Assembly (NCBI RefSeq): GCF_001571085.1
Contig: NZ_BCTC01000017.1
Location: 25,957-89,956, forward strand
Source of the DNA: Azohydromonas lata NBRC 102462
GTDB lineage: Bacteria > Pseudomonadota > Gammaproteobacteria > Burkholderiales > Burkholderiaceae_C
Direction of reading: 5' to 3'
DNA: 64,000 nucleotides
Each line of letters starts with the position of its first letter. The first letter of the stretch is position 1. Under the pieces are notes generated by a model that did not search any database, was not told where the DNA came from, and saw only the letters and a list, made by a program, of their open reading frames with translations. Below, one piece after another: positions 10,001-17,162 of this stretch. Made by a program: the position numbers and the translations under genes.

Positions 10001-10615
10001 GTCCGGCTCCAGGAACTGGATGGGGTGCGTTGCCACCACCGGCAACCGCAACTGCCCGGCCAGCGCCACGGCGGCGCGCACATGCGCCTCGTTGCCCGGC
10101 AGGCCGGCGCGCTGCAGCTCCAGATAGAAGCGGTCCGGGAAAATCTCCGCCAGCCGCAGCGCGGCGGCCTTGGCTCGGCGCGTGTCGCCGGCATTCAGGG
10201 CCAGGCCCACGTTGCCGCAATCGGCGCCGGACAGGGCGATCAGCCCGCCGCCCAACTCCTGCAGCCACTCCCACTTCACCCAGGCCTGGGCGCGCTGGGT
10301 GTTGCGCGTCCAGGCGCGGGCCAGCAGCTCGCTGAGGTTGTGGTAGCCATCGACGTTCTGCACCAGCAGCGCCAGGCGGCTGGGCTGCGCCTGACCTTCC
10401 TCGGGCTCCATCCACACGTCCACGCCCACCACGGGCTTGAGGCCCTTCTTGCGGCAGGCGCTGTAGAACTTGAGGGCGCCAAAGAGGTTGTTGAAGTCCG
10501 TGATGCCCAGCGCCACCTGGCCGTCGGCACGGGCCGCGGCCACGGCGTCGTCGATGCGGAGCGTGCCGTCGACGACGGAATATTCGGTATGAGTGCGCAG
10601 GTGAACGAAAGGCAT
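7088..10615 (-). CDS. dnaE: DNA polymerase III subunit alpha
   Basis: 1175 residues, the normal length for DnaE1, the replicative polymerase catalytic subunit. The PHP domain comes first (LRTHTEYSVVDG; an Arg replaces the first metal His, as in inactive enterobacterial PHP domains). The palm follows, with catalytic aspartates in MPDFDIDFCQGNR and GPGRGSGAGSLVAY upstream, then finger, tandem HhH and OB domains. QGGLFDF near residue 920 is a good internal beta-clamp-binding motif. The ATG at 10615 is 40 nt from the divergent trhO start. Assignment is secure. Confidence 0.98.
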   Translation of the reverse strand: MPFVHLRTHTEYSVVDGTLRIDDAVAAARADGQVALGITDFNNLFGALKFYSACRKKGLKPVVGVDVWMEPEEGQAQPSRLALLVQNVDGYHNLSELLARAWTRNTQRAQAWVKWEWLQELGGGLIALSGADCGNVGLALNAGDTRRAKAAALRLAEIFPDRFYLELQRAGLPGNEAHVRAAVALAGQLRLPVVATHPIQFLEPDDFEAHEARVCIAEGETLGNPRRVKRFTRDQHFKTQAEMEKLFADVPSAIANTVEIAKRCSLSLVLGKPQLPDFPTPPLADGSPMPIADYFRQASFEGLELRLKMLFPDEAKRDAERPRYVDRLEFEIGTILKMGFPGYFLIVSDFIKWAKENGCPVGPGRGSGAGSLVAYALLITDLDPLQYNLLFERFLNPERVSMPDFDIDFCQGNRDRVIEYVKNKYGREAVSQIATFGTMAAKAALRDVGRVLGMGYGHVDSIAKLIPAPPGKSVTLAKVPDKPESNVIYARQEAPELEQREAAEEEVAELLKLAMRVEGMVRNIGMHAGGVLIAPGKITDFCPLYQQPGSDSAVSQYDKDDVEAIGLVKFDFLGLATLTILELARHFIVSRHADQKDFAFETIPLDDRRVYDLFSKGLTEAVFQFESRGMQGMLRDAKPSRLEDLIALNALYRPGPMDLIPTFVARKHGREEVIYPHPLTEPVLSETYGIMVYQEQVMQVAQVLGGYSLGGADMLRRAMGKKKPEEMAKHREIFRKGAAEKNIDQAKADEVFDLMEKFAGYGFNKSHAAAYSLLAYHTGWLKVHYTAEFFAANMTIELDDTDKLKVLLADARNNFGIQFDPPDVNASVYRFEPVESKRIRYGLGAIKGTGQGAIEAIVAARKEGGAFKSFFDFCARVDRSRVNKRVMEALVKAGAFDSLYPSEQRASLLASVGLAFEWANTQAAHVDQGGLFDFGDDSHGSSAQEPPLVAVEPWSIKERLLQEKTAIGFFLSGHLFDQCEEEVRRFARLRVADLQDSREPQLLAGIVTELRIVNGARGRVGIFKLDDRSGFIEAVADERLLDANKELLRDDELVIVQAKCQPDRFSGGLRLNVQQVWDLAAARCRFARFLRVPVNGTAPPVEEVLRDFPARRFEDEAGEQFQGLTVRLLLQREGAQAELDLGDAARFYPTDEALACWSRGTHGKSRLVYGAEATS

Positions 10616-10642
10616 CCCGGGATTTTACGGACGCCCCCCTGA

Positions 10643-10655
10643 CAGAATCCCGCCC
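10643..10655 (+). promoter_or_regulatory. -10-like CAGAAT 7 nt before GTG start
   Basis: CAGAAT at 10643-10648 ends 7 nt before the GTG at 10656. No Shine-Dalgarno is visible, so a leaderless transcript is possible. The -35 region is not convincing. Confidence 0.3.
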
Positions 10656-11402
10656 GTGAAAGCCGTACTGAACATCTCCGCCTACAAGTTCCACCTCCTG
10701 GCCGACGCCGCCGAGCTGCGCGCCACCCTCTACGAGCGCGCCCTCGCCCTGGGCCTCAAGGGCACCGTGCTGCTGGCCGAGGAAGGCATCAATTTGTTCC
10801 TGGCCGGCTCGCCGGAAGGCGTGCGCGGCTGGGTGCATCAGTTGCAACAGGACGAGCGCTTCGCCGACCTGGCGCCCAAGGAAAGCTTCAGCGACACCGT
10901 GCCCTTCAAGCGGCTGCTGGTGAAAGTGAAGCGCGAAATCATCCGCATGAACCGCCCGGCCGTCCGCCCCGCCGCGGGCCGCGCGCCCGCGCTGCCCGCC
11001 CCCACGCTGGCGCGCTGGCTGGAGCAGGGCCACGACGACACGGGCCGCCCCGTCGTCATGCTGGACACGCGCAACGGCTTCGAGGTGGACGCCGGGGCGT
11101 TCGAAGACGCCATCGACTGGCGCCTGACGAAGTTCAGCGAGTTTCCCGACGCGCTGCAGGCGAACCTGGCCGCGCTGCAAGGCAAGACCGTGGTGAGCTA
11201 CTGCACCGGCGGCATCCGCTGCGAGAAGGCCGCGCTGCTGATGCAGGAGGCGGGCCTGGCCAACGTCTGGCAGCTCGAAGGCGGCATCCTCAAGTATTTC
11301 GAGGAGACGCACGCCCCGCGCTGGCGCGGCGCCTGTTTCGTCTTCGACGAGCGCGTGGGCCTGGCTGCCGACCTGCAGCCGGCCGAGCCGGCGACGGCCT
11401 GA
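10656..11402 (+). CDS. trhO: tRNA uridine(34) hydroxylase TrhO (rhodanese-like)
   Basis: 248 residues. The N-terminal domain (LNISAYKFHLLAD, GLKGTVLLAEEGINLFLAG) and C-terminal rhodanese domain match the UPF0176/TrhO family, which makes 5-hydroxyuridine at the wobble position of tRNAs. The active-site loop YCTGGIRCEKA carries the expected Cys, followed by LEGGILKYFEE. It is somewhat shorter than enterobacterial TrhO and lacks its long C-terminal Cys-rich extension. Translation starts at GTG, directly beyond the dnaE promoter region; the two genes are divergent. Confidence 0.9.
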   Translation: MKAVLNISAYKFHLLADAAELRATLYERALALGLKGTVLLAEEGINLFLAGSPEGVRGWVHQLQQDERFADLAPKESFSDTVPFKRLLVKVKREIIRMNRPAVRPAAGRAPALPAPTLARWLEQGHDDTGRPVVMLDTRNGFEVDAGAFEDAIDWRLTKFSEFPDALQANLAALQGKTVVSYCTGGIRCEKAALLMQEAGLANVWQLEGGILKYFEETHAPRWRGACFVFDERVGLAADLQPAEPATA

Positions 11403-11427
11403 CGCACCAGCGATTTCCGCTGCCCGC

Positions 11428-12375
11428 ATGGACCTGCGCGCCTCCCTGCTGCGCCTGCTGGGCCTGGCGCTGATGGCGCTGGCCGCCGCCGCGGCCTGGT
11501 GGCACACGCCGCCGCAACCGGCGCAGTCGCTGGTGGAACGCTGGGGCATGCCGCCCTCGCAGTTCGAAGAGGTCGCGGGCCGCATCGTCCACCTGCGCGA
11601 CGAGGGCCCGCGCGAGGACAGGGAGCCTCTGGTGCTGCTGCACGGCTTGGGCGGCAGCCTGCACGACTGGGAGCCCTGGACCGCAGCGCTGCGCGGCACG
11701 CACCGCGTCATCCGGCTGGATCTGCCCGGCAGCGGCCTGTCCTCCACCGCCGCTGGAGGCGACTACCGCGTGGCCACCGACGCCCGCGCCGTGCTGGCGC
11801 TGCTGGACCACCTGCACGTGCAGCGCTTTCGCCTCATCGCCCAAGGCCGCGGCGCCGCCGTGGCGGCGCACGTGGCGCTGCTGGCGCCGCAGCGCGCGAC
11901 GCGGCTGCTGCTGTTGGCCGGCGCGCCCGTCCCGATGGAGCACATCCCCCCGGCCCCGCGCCTGGCCGCCGCGCTGCCGTGGCCGGCGGTGCTGGTCAAC
12001 GGCCTGATGCCGCGCCCGCTGCTGGCCGAAGTGCTGCGCAGCCTCTACGCCCATCCCTCCCAGCTTTCAGACGCCCAAATCGACCGCCGCCGCGACCTGC
12101 TGCTCAGCGAGGGCAACCGCTGGGCACTGCTGCAGCAATGGCGCCAGAGGCCCACGGGCGAGGACGCGTCAGCTCCGTTCCGGCAATTGCGCCTGCCCGT
12201 GCTGCTGCTGTGGGGCGCGCAAGATCAACTCACGCCGCCCGCGCTGGGCGAGGCGCTGCAGGCAGCCATCCCGGGCAGCCGGCTGCAATTGCTGGATGGC
12301 GTGGGGCATGTGCCGCAGGAGGAGGCGCCGGGGCAGAGCTTGGCGGCGGCACAGCCGTTCATTGAGAAGCAGTAG
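11428..12375 (+). CDS. Alpha/beta-hydrolase fold protein lacking the nucleophile serine
   Basis: 315 residues with an N-terminal hydrophobic anchor (residues ~8-25). The fold signatures are present: oxyanion-hole VLLHGLGGS near residue 70, acid-bearing LLLWGAQDQLTPP and the catalytic His in GVGHVPQEEAPGQ. At the nucleophile elbow, where these proteins carry GxSxG, it reads AQGRG (residues 138-142), so Gly140 replaces Ser. Either it is a pseudoenzyme or it uses another chemistry. It lies 25 nt after trhO on the same strand, possibly cotranscribed. The substrate is unknown. Confidence 0.85.
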   Translation: MDLRASLLRLLGLALMALAAAAAWWHTPPQPAQSLVERWGMPPSQFEEVAGRIVHLRDEGPREDREPLVLLHGLGGSLHDWEPWTAALRGTHRVIRLDLPGSGLSSTAAGGDYRVATDARAVLALLDHLHVQRFRLIAQGRGAAVAAHVALLAPQRATRLLLLAGAPVPMEHIPPAPRLAAALPWPAVLVNGLMPRPLLAEVLRSLYAHPSQLSDAQIDRRRDLLLSEGNRWALLQQWRQRPTGEDASAPFRQLRLPVLLLWGAQDQLTPPALGEALQAAIPGSRLQLLDGVGHVPQEEAPGQSLAAAQPFIEKQ

Positions 12376-12441
12376 GCCGAGCCTCTTCCAAGCTGCAAGG
12401 CGCATCGTTCAGAAATCTGAACGACGCGCCCCATGAACCCC

Positions 12442-13161
12442 TTATCCCCTCAAGGCCTCCAACACGTCCGACCTGAATTCCCGCTGGTAAAGCACATAAA
12501 TCACCCCCGTCGTGGCGACCATGAAAAACAGCGGCGAGAAGAACCAGCCCACCACGGCGAAGGCCATGTAATAGGCGCGCAGCCCGTCGTTGAAAGCCTC
12601 GGCCGCCAGCGCCATCACGCGCCCGGCGCGATCGGCAAAGGCCTCGCGCTGCGCCGCGGCCTTCTCGCCCATGGCGGCGAACACGTCCCGGTCCGCCGCC
12701 GCGCCCACCAGCAGCGCGCCAAAGCTGTATTGCCGGATGCTCCAGGTGAAGCGGAAAAAGGCGTGGACGAAGATGCCCGTCAGCAGGACGAGCTTCATGT
12801 CGAATATCAGCACGCTGGTGCGCGCGGCAAAGGGAATTTCCTTGACCAGTTCCGCCACCCGCTCCGTCGTGGACAGCATGGCCAGCAGGCCGCCGATGAT
12901 CAGGATGGTGGTGGAGGCAAAAAAACTCGGCCCCGAGGACATGCTTTGCACCACCACGCCGTCCAGCACCCGGTTGTCGCGGAAGGTGGTCTGCAGCATC
13001 CACTGCCGCCGCACGCGGTTGCTGATGGCCAGCAGCGAGCGCTCCCTGAAACCCTGGCGCCGCGCGAAGGTGGCGTAGCCCACCCAGCCGGCCAGGAAGG
13101 CCGCCAGCGCCAGCCAGTCCAGCCAGGGCAGCTCGCTCAGCACATCTAAGAAATTTTTCAT
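12442..13161 (-). CDS. DUF599 family integral membrane protein
   Basis: 239 residues with four to five predicted membrane segments (WLALAAFLAGWVGYA; TTILIIGGLLAMLST; MKLVLLTGIFVHAFFRF; AFAVVGWFFSPLFFM). The pattern, including RRQWM and FTWSIRQYSFGALLVGAA, is that of the DUF599 family, which has no established function. ATG 13161 follows no strong ribosome-binding site. It converges with the hydrolase gene and is co-directional with pirin, 58 nt apart. Confidence 0.85.
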   Translation of the reverse strand: MKNFLDVLSELPWLDWLALAAFLAGWVGYATFARRQGFRERSLLAISNRVRRQWMLQTTFRDNRVLDGVVVQSMSSGPSFFASTTILIIGGLLAMLSTTERVAELVKEIPFAARTSVLIFDMKLVLLTGIFVHAFFRFTWSIRQYSFGALLVGAAADRDVFAAMGEKAAAQREAFADRAGRVMALAAEAFNDGLRAYYMAFAVVGWFFSPLFFMVATTGVIYVLYQREFRSDVLEALRG

Positions 13162-13219
13162 TGGGCGCCACTGTAGCGACGGCCCGCGCGGCGCCAGCGG
13201 CTGCCCCGTGCAGTAAGTC

Positions 13220-13921
13220 TCAGGGCGCGAGATCGAACACCAGCACCTCCGCGCCCTGCCCCGCGCGAAGCAGCACGCGCGGCTCCTCGCTCAGCAGGGC
13301 GGCGTCGCCGGTGTTCAAGCGCCGGCCGTTGACCTCCACGCTGCCGCGCGCCACGTGCACGCAAGCCAGACGGCCGGGCTCCAGCGCCAACGCCGCCGCC
13401 TCGTCGCCCTCGAAACGGCCCGCGTACAGCCGCGCGTCGGCGTGCCAGCGCAGCGTGCCTTCGCCGGCCTCGGGGGCGGCCACGAGCGCCAGGCGGCCGC
13501 GCATGCGATGCGGCGCCACGTCCAGTTGCGCACAGCCCGGCTCCACGGCCTTGCACGTGGGCCGCAGCCAGGCCTGCAAAAAGTGCGTGGCCTCGCCCTT
13601 CACGGCATTGGCCTCGCGGTGCCGCACGCCACGGCCGGCGCTCAACACCTGCACCGCCCCCGGGCGCAGCACGCCGGCACGGCCCGCGCAGTCCTTGTGC
13701 GCCAGCGCGCCTTCCAGCACCCAGCTCACGATTTCCACGTCCTGGTGCTCGTGGGGGCCGAAGCCCGTGCTGCAGGCCAGGCGGTCTTCGTTGAGCACGC
13801 GCAGGTTGCCGAAGCCCCTGTGCGCCGCATCGAAGTAGTCGCAGAAGGAGAAGGTGTGAAAACTCTTGAGCCAGCCATGGTCGGCATACCCACGGTCCTC
13901 GCTCTTGCGCAGGCTGATCAT
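13220..13921 (-). CDS. Pirin family protein
   Basis: 233 residues, a two-domain bicupin. The start MISLRKSEDRG is canonical; a GTG 39 nt upstream would add 13 residues. The N-terminal cupin has the metal ligands of pirins (GFGPHEHQDVEIVSWVLEG, then RGVRHREANA). Pirins bind Fe or other metals; some have quercetin dioxygenase activity and others act as regulators. It is divergent from a LysR-type gene with 77 nt between the starts, a recurrent pairing in Burkholderiales that suggests control by that regulator. Confidence 0.9.
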   Translation of the reverse strand: MISLRKSEDRGYADHGWLKSFHTFSFCDYFDAAHRGFGNLRVLNEDRLACSTGFGPHEHQDVEIVSWVLEGALAHKDCAGRAGVLRPGAVQVLSAGRGVRHREANAVKGEATHFLQAWLRPTCKAVEPGCAQLDVAPHRMRGRLALVAAPEAGEGTLRWHADARLYAGRFEGDEAAALALEPGRLACVHVARGSVEVNGRRLNTGDAALLSEEPRVLLRAGQGAEVLVFDLAP

Positions 13922-13944
13922 GGCCAAGGACTGTAGGTTTTTGG

Positions 13945-13998
13945 GTTCAAATTCAGACACTTGCGTGTTCGAACCTGCCGTTCAAATAAGATGAAAAC
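13945..13998. promoter_or_regulatory. Pirin/LysR intergenic operator candidates
   Basis: GTTCAAAT occurs twice in direct orientation (13945-13952, 13980-13987), with a perfect palindrome GTTCGAAC (13967-13974) between. TAAGAT at 13987-13992, 6 nt before ATG 13999, could be a -10 box giving a nearly leaderless lysR mRNA. The layout suits autoregulation by the LysR protein; binding is inference. Confidence 0.35.
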
Positions 13999-14994
13999 AT
14001 GATGAAGCGGCACAACGCGCTGACCCCCGATGCCCTGGCGATGATGGACACCATCGCCCGCTGCGGCAGCTTCGCCGCCGCCGCGCGCGAGCTGGGCAAG
14101 GTGCCCTCGGCACTCACCTACAGCGTCCGCCAGCTCGAAGACGCGCTGGACGTGCTGCTCTTCGACCGCCGCTCCGGCCAGGCCAAGCTCACCGCCGCCG
14201 GCGAGGAGCTCCTGAGCGAAGGTCGCCGCCTGCTGGCCGAGATGGAGGCCGTCGCCCACCGCGTGCGCCGCGTCGCCGGCGGCTGGGAGACGCAGCTCAC
14301 CATCGCCATGGACGGCGTGATCTCCCGGCTGACCATGTTCGAGCTGTGCGAGGCCTTCTATGCGCTGCGGCCCAACAACGCCGGGCAGGACGGGCCGGGC
14401 ACCCGGCTGCGGCTGCGCACCGAGGTGCTGGCCGGCACCTGGGAGGCGCTGGTGTCCGGCCAGGCCGACCTCGCCATCGGCGTGGACGTGGACCACAGCG
14501 CTCCGCCCGGCATCGAGCTGCGCACGCTGGGCGAGATCGACTTCGTCTTCGCCGTGGCACCCCACCACCCGCTGGCGGAATGGGAAGGCGTGGTCACCGA
14601 CGCCGAGCTGCTGCGCCACCGCGCCGTGGCCGTGGCCGATTCGGCCCAGCGCCTCACGCCGCTGACCGTGAACCTGCTGCCCGGCCAGGACGTGTTCACC
14701 GTCGCCAGCCTGCAGGCCAAGATCGAGGCACAACTGCGCTGCCTGGGCTGCGGCTTCGTGCCTGAGCCCCTGGCGCGCGAGCACATCCGCGCCGGGCGGC
14801 TGGTGGTCAAGACCACGCAGCGCAAGCAGACCCGCGCCCGCCTGGGCTACGCCTGGCGTGCCTCGGCCGCTCCGCAACCGCGCAAGGCGCCGCAGGGGCT
14901 GGCGCTGCAGTGGTGGCTGGAACAACTGCAAAGCCCCGCCACCCGCCAGGCGCTGCTGGAGCGCCATGCCGGCATGGTGTCGCCGGTGGATTGA
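13999..14994 (+). CDS. LysR family transcriptional regulator
   Basis: 331 residues. The N-terminal winged helix-turn-helix (LTPDALAMMDTIARCGSFAAAARELGKVPSALTYSVRQLE, residues ~7-48) is typical, with DVLLFDRRSGQAKLTAAGEELL completing the wing. The rest is a periplasmic-binding-protein-like effector domain. Adjacent ATG codons at 13999 and 14002 are possible starts. It probably controls the divergent pirin gene. The effector is unknown. Confidence 0.93.
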   Translation: MMKRHNALTPDALAMMDTIARCGSFAAAARELGKVPSALTYSVRQLEDALDVLLFDRRSGQAKLTAAGEELLSEGRRLLAEMEAVAHRVRRVAGGWETQLTIAMDGVISRLTMFELCEAFYALRPNNAGQDGPGTRLRLRTEVLAGTWEALVSGQADLAIGVDVDHSAPPGIELRTLGEIDFVFAVAPHHPLAEWEGVVTDAELLRHRAVAVADSAQRLTPLTVNLLPGQDVFTVASLQAKIEAQLRCLGCGFVPEPLAREHIRAGRLVVKTTQRKQTRARLGYAWRASAAPQPRKAPQGLALQWWLEQLQSPATRQALLERHAGMVSPVD

Positions 14995-15015
14995 TCGCGC
15001 GGGCCCGGATCGGAA

Positions 15016-15927
15016 GTGAAAGAACAAGCCTACGTCGGCCGCTTCGCGCCCTCGCCCACGGGCGCGCTGCACGCGGGCTCGCTGGTGGCGGCGCTGGCAA
15101 GCTGGCTGGACGCGCGCGCCCACGGCGGGCGCTGGCTGGTGCGCATGGAAGACACCGACGCGCCGCGCTGCGTGCCCGGCGCCGACCGCGAAATCCTGCG
15201 CCAGCTCGCCGCATTGGGCCTGCAGGCCGACGAGCCGCCGCTGTGGCAGTCGCAGCGCGAGGCCGTCTACCAGCAAGCGCTGGACGACCTGGCAAGCCGC
15301 AACCTCGCCTACCCGTGCGCCTGCACCCGGCGCGACATCGAGGCGGCGCTGGCCGCGCAAGGCCACGAGCACCGGCGGCACGAGGAGCGCGTCTACCCCG
15401 GCACCTGCCGCGACGGGCTGCGAGGAAAACCGGCGCGCGCCTGGCGGCTGCGCTGCGGGACGGACGCGGCGCCGGTGCGCATCGCCTGGGACGACCGCCG
15501 CCTGGGCGCGCAGTCGCAGGACGTGACGCACGAGGTGGGCGACTTCGTGCTCCAGCGCGCCGACGGCATCTGGTCCTACCAGCTCGCCGTGGTGGTGGAC
15601 GACGCGCTGCAAGGCGTCACCCACGTCGTCCGCGGCGAGGACTTGACGGACAACACCGCGCGCCAGATCTGGCTGCAACAGCAGATCCACGCGCCGCGGC
15701 CGGTGTACCTGCACCTGCCGCTGGTGCTGGATGCGCGGGGCGAAAAGCTCTCCAAGCAGCACGGCGCGCCGGCGGTGGACGTTGCCGATCCGCTGGCCGC
15801 GCTGCGCGCCGCCGCCCAGGCACTGCAGTTGCCAGTGGAAGAAGCCGGTGACGTGGATGGCTGGCTGCAGCGGGCGGTGCGAGCCTGGGCTTGCCGCTGG
15901 GCCAATGGAAATTCCCGGGAACGGTAG
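15016..15927 (+). CDS. gluQ: tRNA glutamyl-Q(34) synthetase
   Basis: 303 residues, a truncated GluRS-like protein without the anticodon-binding domain, as expected for GluQRS. It glutamylates the queuosine base of tRNA-Asp. HIGH-like motif [16 protein letters not shown] and KLSKQ (the KMSKS equivalent) are present. Zinc ligands CACTRRDIE and YPGTC match the GluQRS arrangement. The start is GTG 15016, 21 nt after the LysR stop, so cotranscription is possible. Confidence 0.93.
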   Translation: MKEQAYVGRFAPSPTGALHAGSLVAALASWLDARAHGGRWLVRMEDTDAPRCVPGADREILRQLAALGLQADEPPLWQSQREAVYQQALDDLASRNLAYPCACTRRDIEAALAAQGHEHRRHEERVYPGTCRDGLRGKPARAWRLRCGTDAAPVRIAWDDRRLGAQSQDVTHEVGDFVLQRADGIWSYQLAVVVDDALQGVTHVVRGEDLTDNTARQIWLQQQIHAPRPVYLHLPLVLDARGEKLSKQHGAPAVDVADPLAALRAAAQALQLPVEEAGDVDGWLQRAVRAWACRWANGNSRER

Positions 15928-15939
15928 GAAGCCTCCTAC
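15924..15939. other. Short hairpin over the gluQ stop codon
   Basis: GTAGGA (15924-15929) pairs with TCCTAC (15934-15939) across AGCC. The stem includes the TAG stop of gluQ. There is no T-tract, so its role is unknown. Confidence 0.35.
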
Positions 15940-16033
15940 AAGGAGCAGCCGCGGGCGACTACAGCCAGCGGCCGGCGCGGCGGCCTAACATGCGCACACG
16001 CCGATTGGGGCGCACACCACGGCAGTCCGGCCC

Positions 16034-16429
16034 ATGTCATCACCACTGAGCACCTACATCGTTGAAGACAGCCCCGTGATACGGGAGAACCTGATCGCCA
16101 CGCTGGAGGAGCTCGTCCCGTTGCAGGTCGTGGGTTCGGCCGAAGATGAGCCCACCGCGCTGCGCTGGCTGGCCGAGGCCGGCCGGCCCTGCGACCTGAT
16201 GATCGTGGACATCTTCCTCAAGGGCGGCACGGGCCTGGGCGTGCTGCAGGCGGCGCAGAAGCTGCGCCCGCTCACGAAGAAAGTGGTGCTCAGCAACTTC
16301 GCCACGCCGGACATGCGCCGCCGCTGCCTGGAGCTCGGTGCGGACGAGGTGTTCGACAAGTCCAACGAGATCGACACCCTCATCGCCTGGTGCATGCAGC
16401 TCGCCGGGGCCAGCTCCACCAGCAACTGA
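16034..16429 (+). CDS. Single-domain response regulator (receiver only)
   Basis: 131 residues making one CheY-like receiver. VEDSPVIREN carries the acidic pocket, MIVDIFLKGGTG the phospho-acceptor Asp (near residue 59), VVLSNFA the Ser/Thr switch position and EVFDKSNE the conserved Lys. No output domain follows. It lies just before the convergent NarL-type regulator, with the histidine kinase beyond, so it may take phosphate from that kinase as a sink or relay. That partnership is inferred from position only. Confidence 0.92.
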   Translation: MSSPLSTYIVEDSPVIRENLIATLEELVPLQVVGSAEDEPTALRWLAEAGRPCDLMIVDIFLKGGTGLGVLQAAQKLRPLTKKVVLSNFATPDMRRRCLELGADEVFDKSNEIDTLIAWCMQLAGASSTSN

Positions 16430-16504
16430 AAGGCCCGCGCACGCCGCTTGCTCATCCCCGCGAATCCGCGCCCGTGCAGCGCGGCTCCGGCCAGGGTGCC
16501 TGGC

Positions 16505-17137
16505 TTACTGGATGAGGCCGTGCTTGAGCGCGTAGTAGGTGAGGTCGCTGTTGGAGGACAGGTTCATCTTCTCCATCACGCGCGTGCGGTAGGTGCTCAC
16601 CGTCTTGACCGACAGCGCCATGTGGTCGGCGATGTGGCCGATGGTTTCGCCCTGCGCCAGGCGCAGGAAGACCTGGAACTCCCGCTCCGACAGCAGCTCG
16701 TGCGGCGCCTTGTCGCCGCCGCCGTCGAGCTGGTCGGCCAGCAGCTCGGCCACGGCCGGGGTGATGTAGCGCCGCCCGCGCGCCACGGTGCGAATCGCCT
16801 TGACGATCTCCTCGGGCTCGCACTCCTTGTTCAGGTAGCCGCTGGCACCCTGGCGCAGCAGCGTGGTGGCGTAGTGCTGCTCGGGGAAGCCGCTGAGTAT
16901 CAGCACCGGCAGCTCCGGGGCGCGGGCCTTGATGGCCTGCAGCGCGTCCACGCCACCGTGGCCGGGCATGGACAGGTCCATCAGCATCACGTCCAGCTCG
17001 CCCTTGCGCAGCAGCTCCAACGCCTCGCGCCCGTTGGCGGCTTCGCCGGTGACCTGAAGGTCTTCCTGCTCGGCCAGGAACTGCTTCAGGCCGGCCCGCA
17101 CGATGGCGTGATCGTCAACGATGGCAACGCGAATCAT
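16505..17137 (-). CDS. NarL/FixJ-type response regulator with LuxR helix-turn-helix
   Basis: 210 residues. The receiver (MIRVAIVDDHAIVRAGL; phospho-Asp in VMLMDLSMPGHGG; Lys in ASGYLNKE) is followed by a LuxR/GerE DNA-binding domain (LSEREFQVFLRLAQGETIGHIADHM, then LSVKTVSTYRTRVMEKM). Start 17137 gives the canonical N-terminus. It is head-to-head with the CHASE3 histidine kinase, with only 25 nt between start codons, so they probably form a two-component pair. The regulon is unknown. Confidence 0.95.
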   Translation of the reverse strand: MIRVAIVDDHAIVRAGLKQFLAEQEDLQVTGEAANGREALELLRKGELDVMLMDLSMPGHGGVDALQAIKARAPELPVLILSGFPEQHYATTLLRQGASGYLNKECEPEEIVKAIRTVARGRRYITPAVAELLADQLDGGGDKAPHELLSEREFQVFLRLAQGETIGHIADHMALSVKTVSTYRTRVMEKMNLSSNSDLTYYALKHGLIQ

Positions 17138-17162
17138 GGGCTTGACTACCTCGAACACAGCG

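Noticed and set aside
6836..10642. Very long plus-strand open frame opposite dnaE
   Set aside because: It is antisense to an intact, unambiguous dnaE. The translation is low-complexity (H, Q, A, R, V-rich) with no domain, as expected from GC-rich codon shadowing.
15016..15927. Full glutamyl-tRNA synthetase (gltX) truncated by mutation
   Set aside because: Length, zinc ligands and absence of the anticodon domain are the normal GluQRS form, not a broken gltX.
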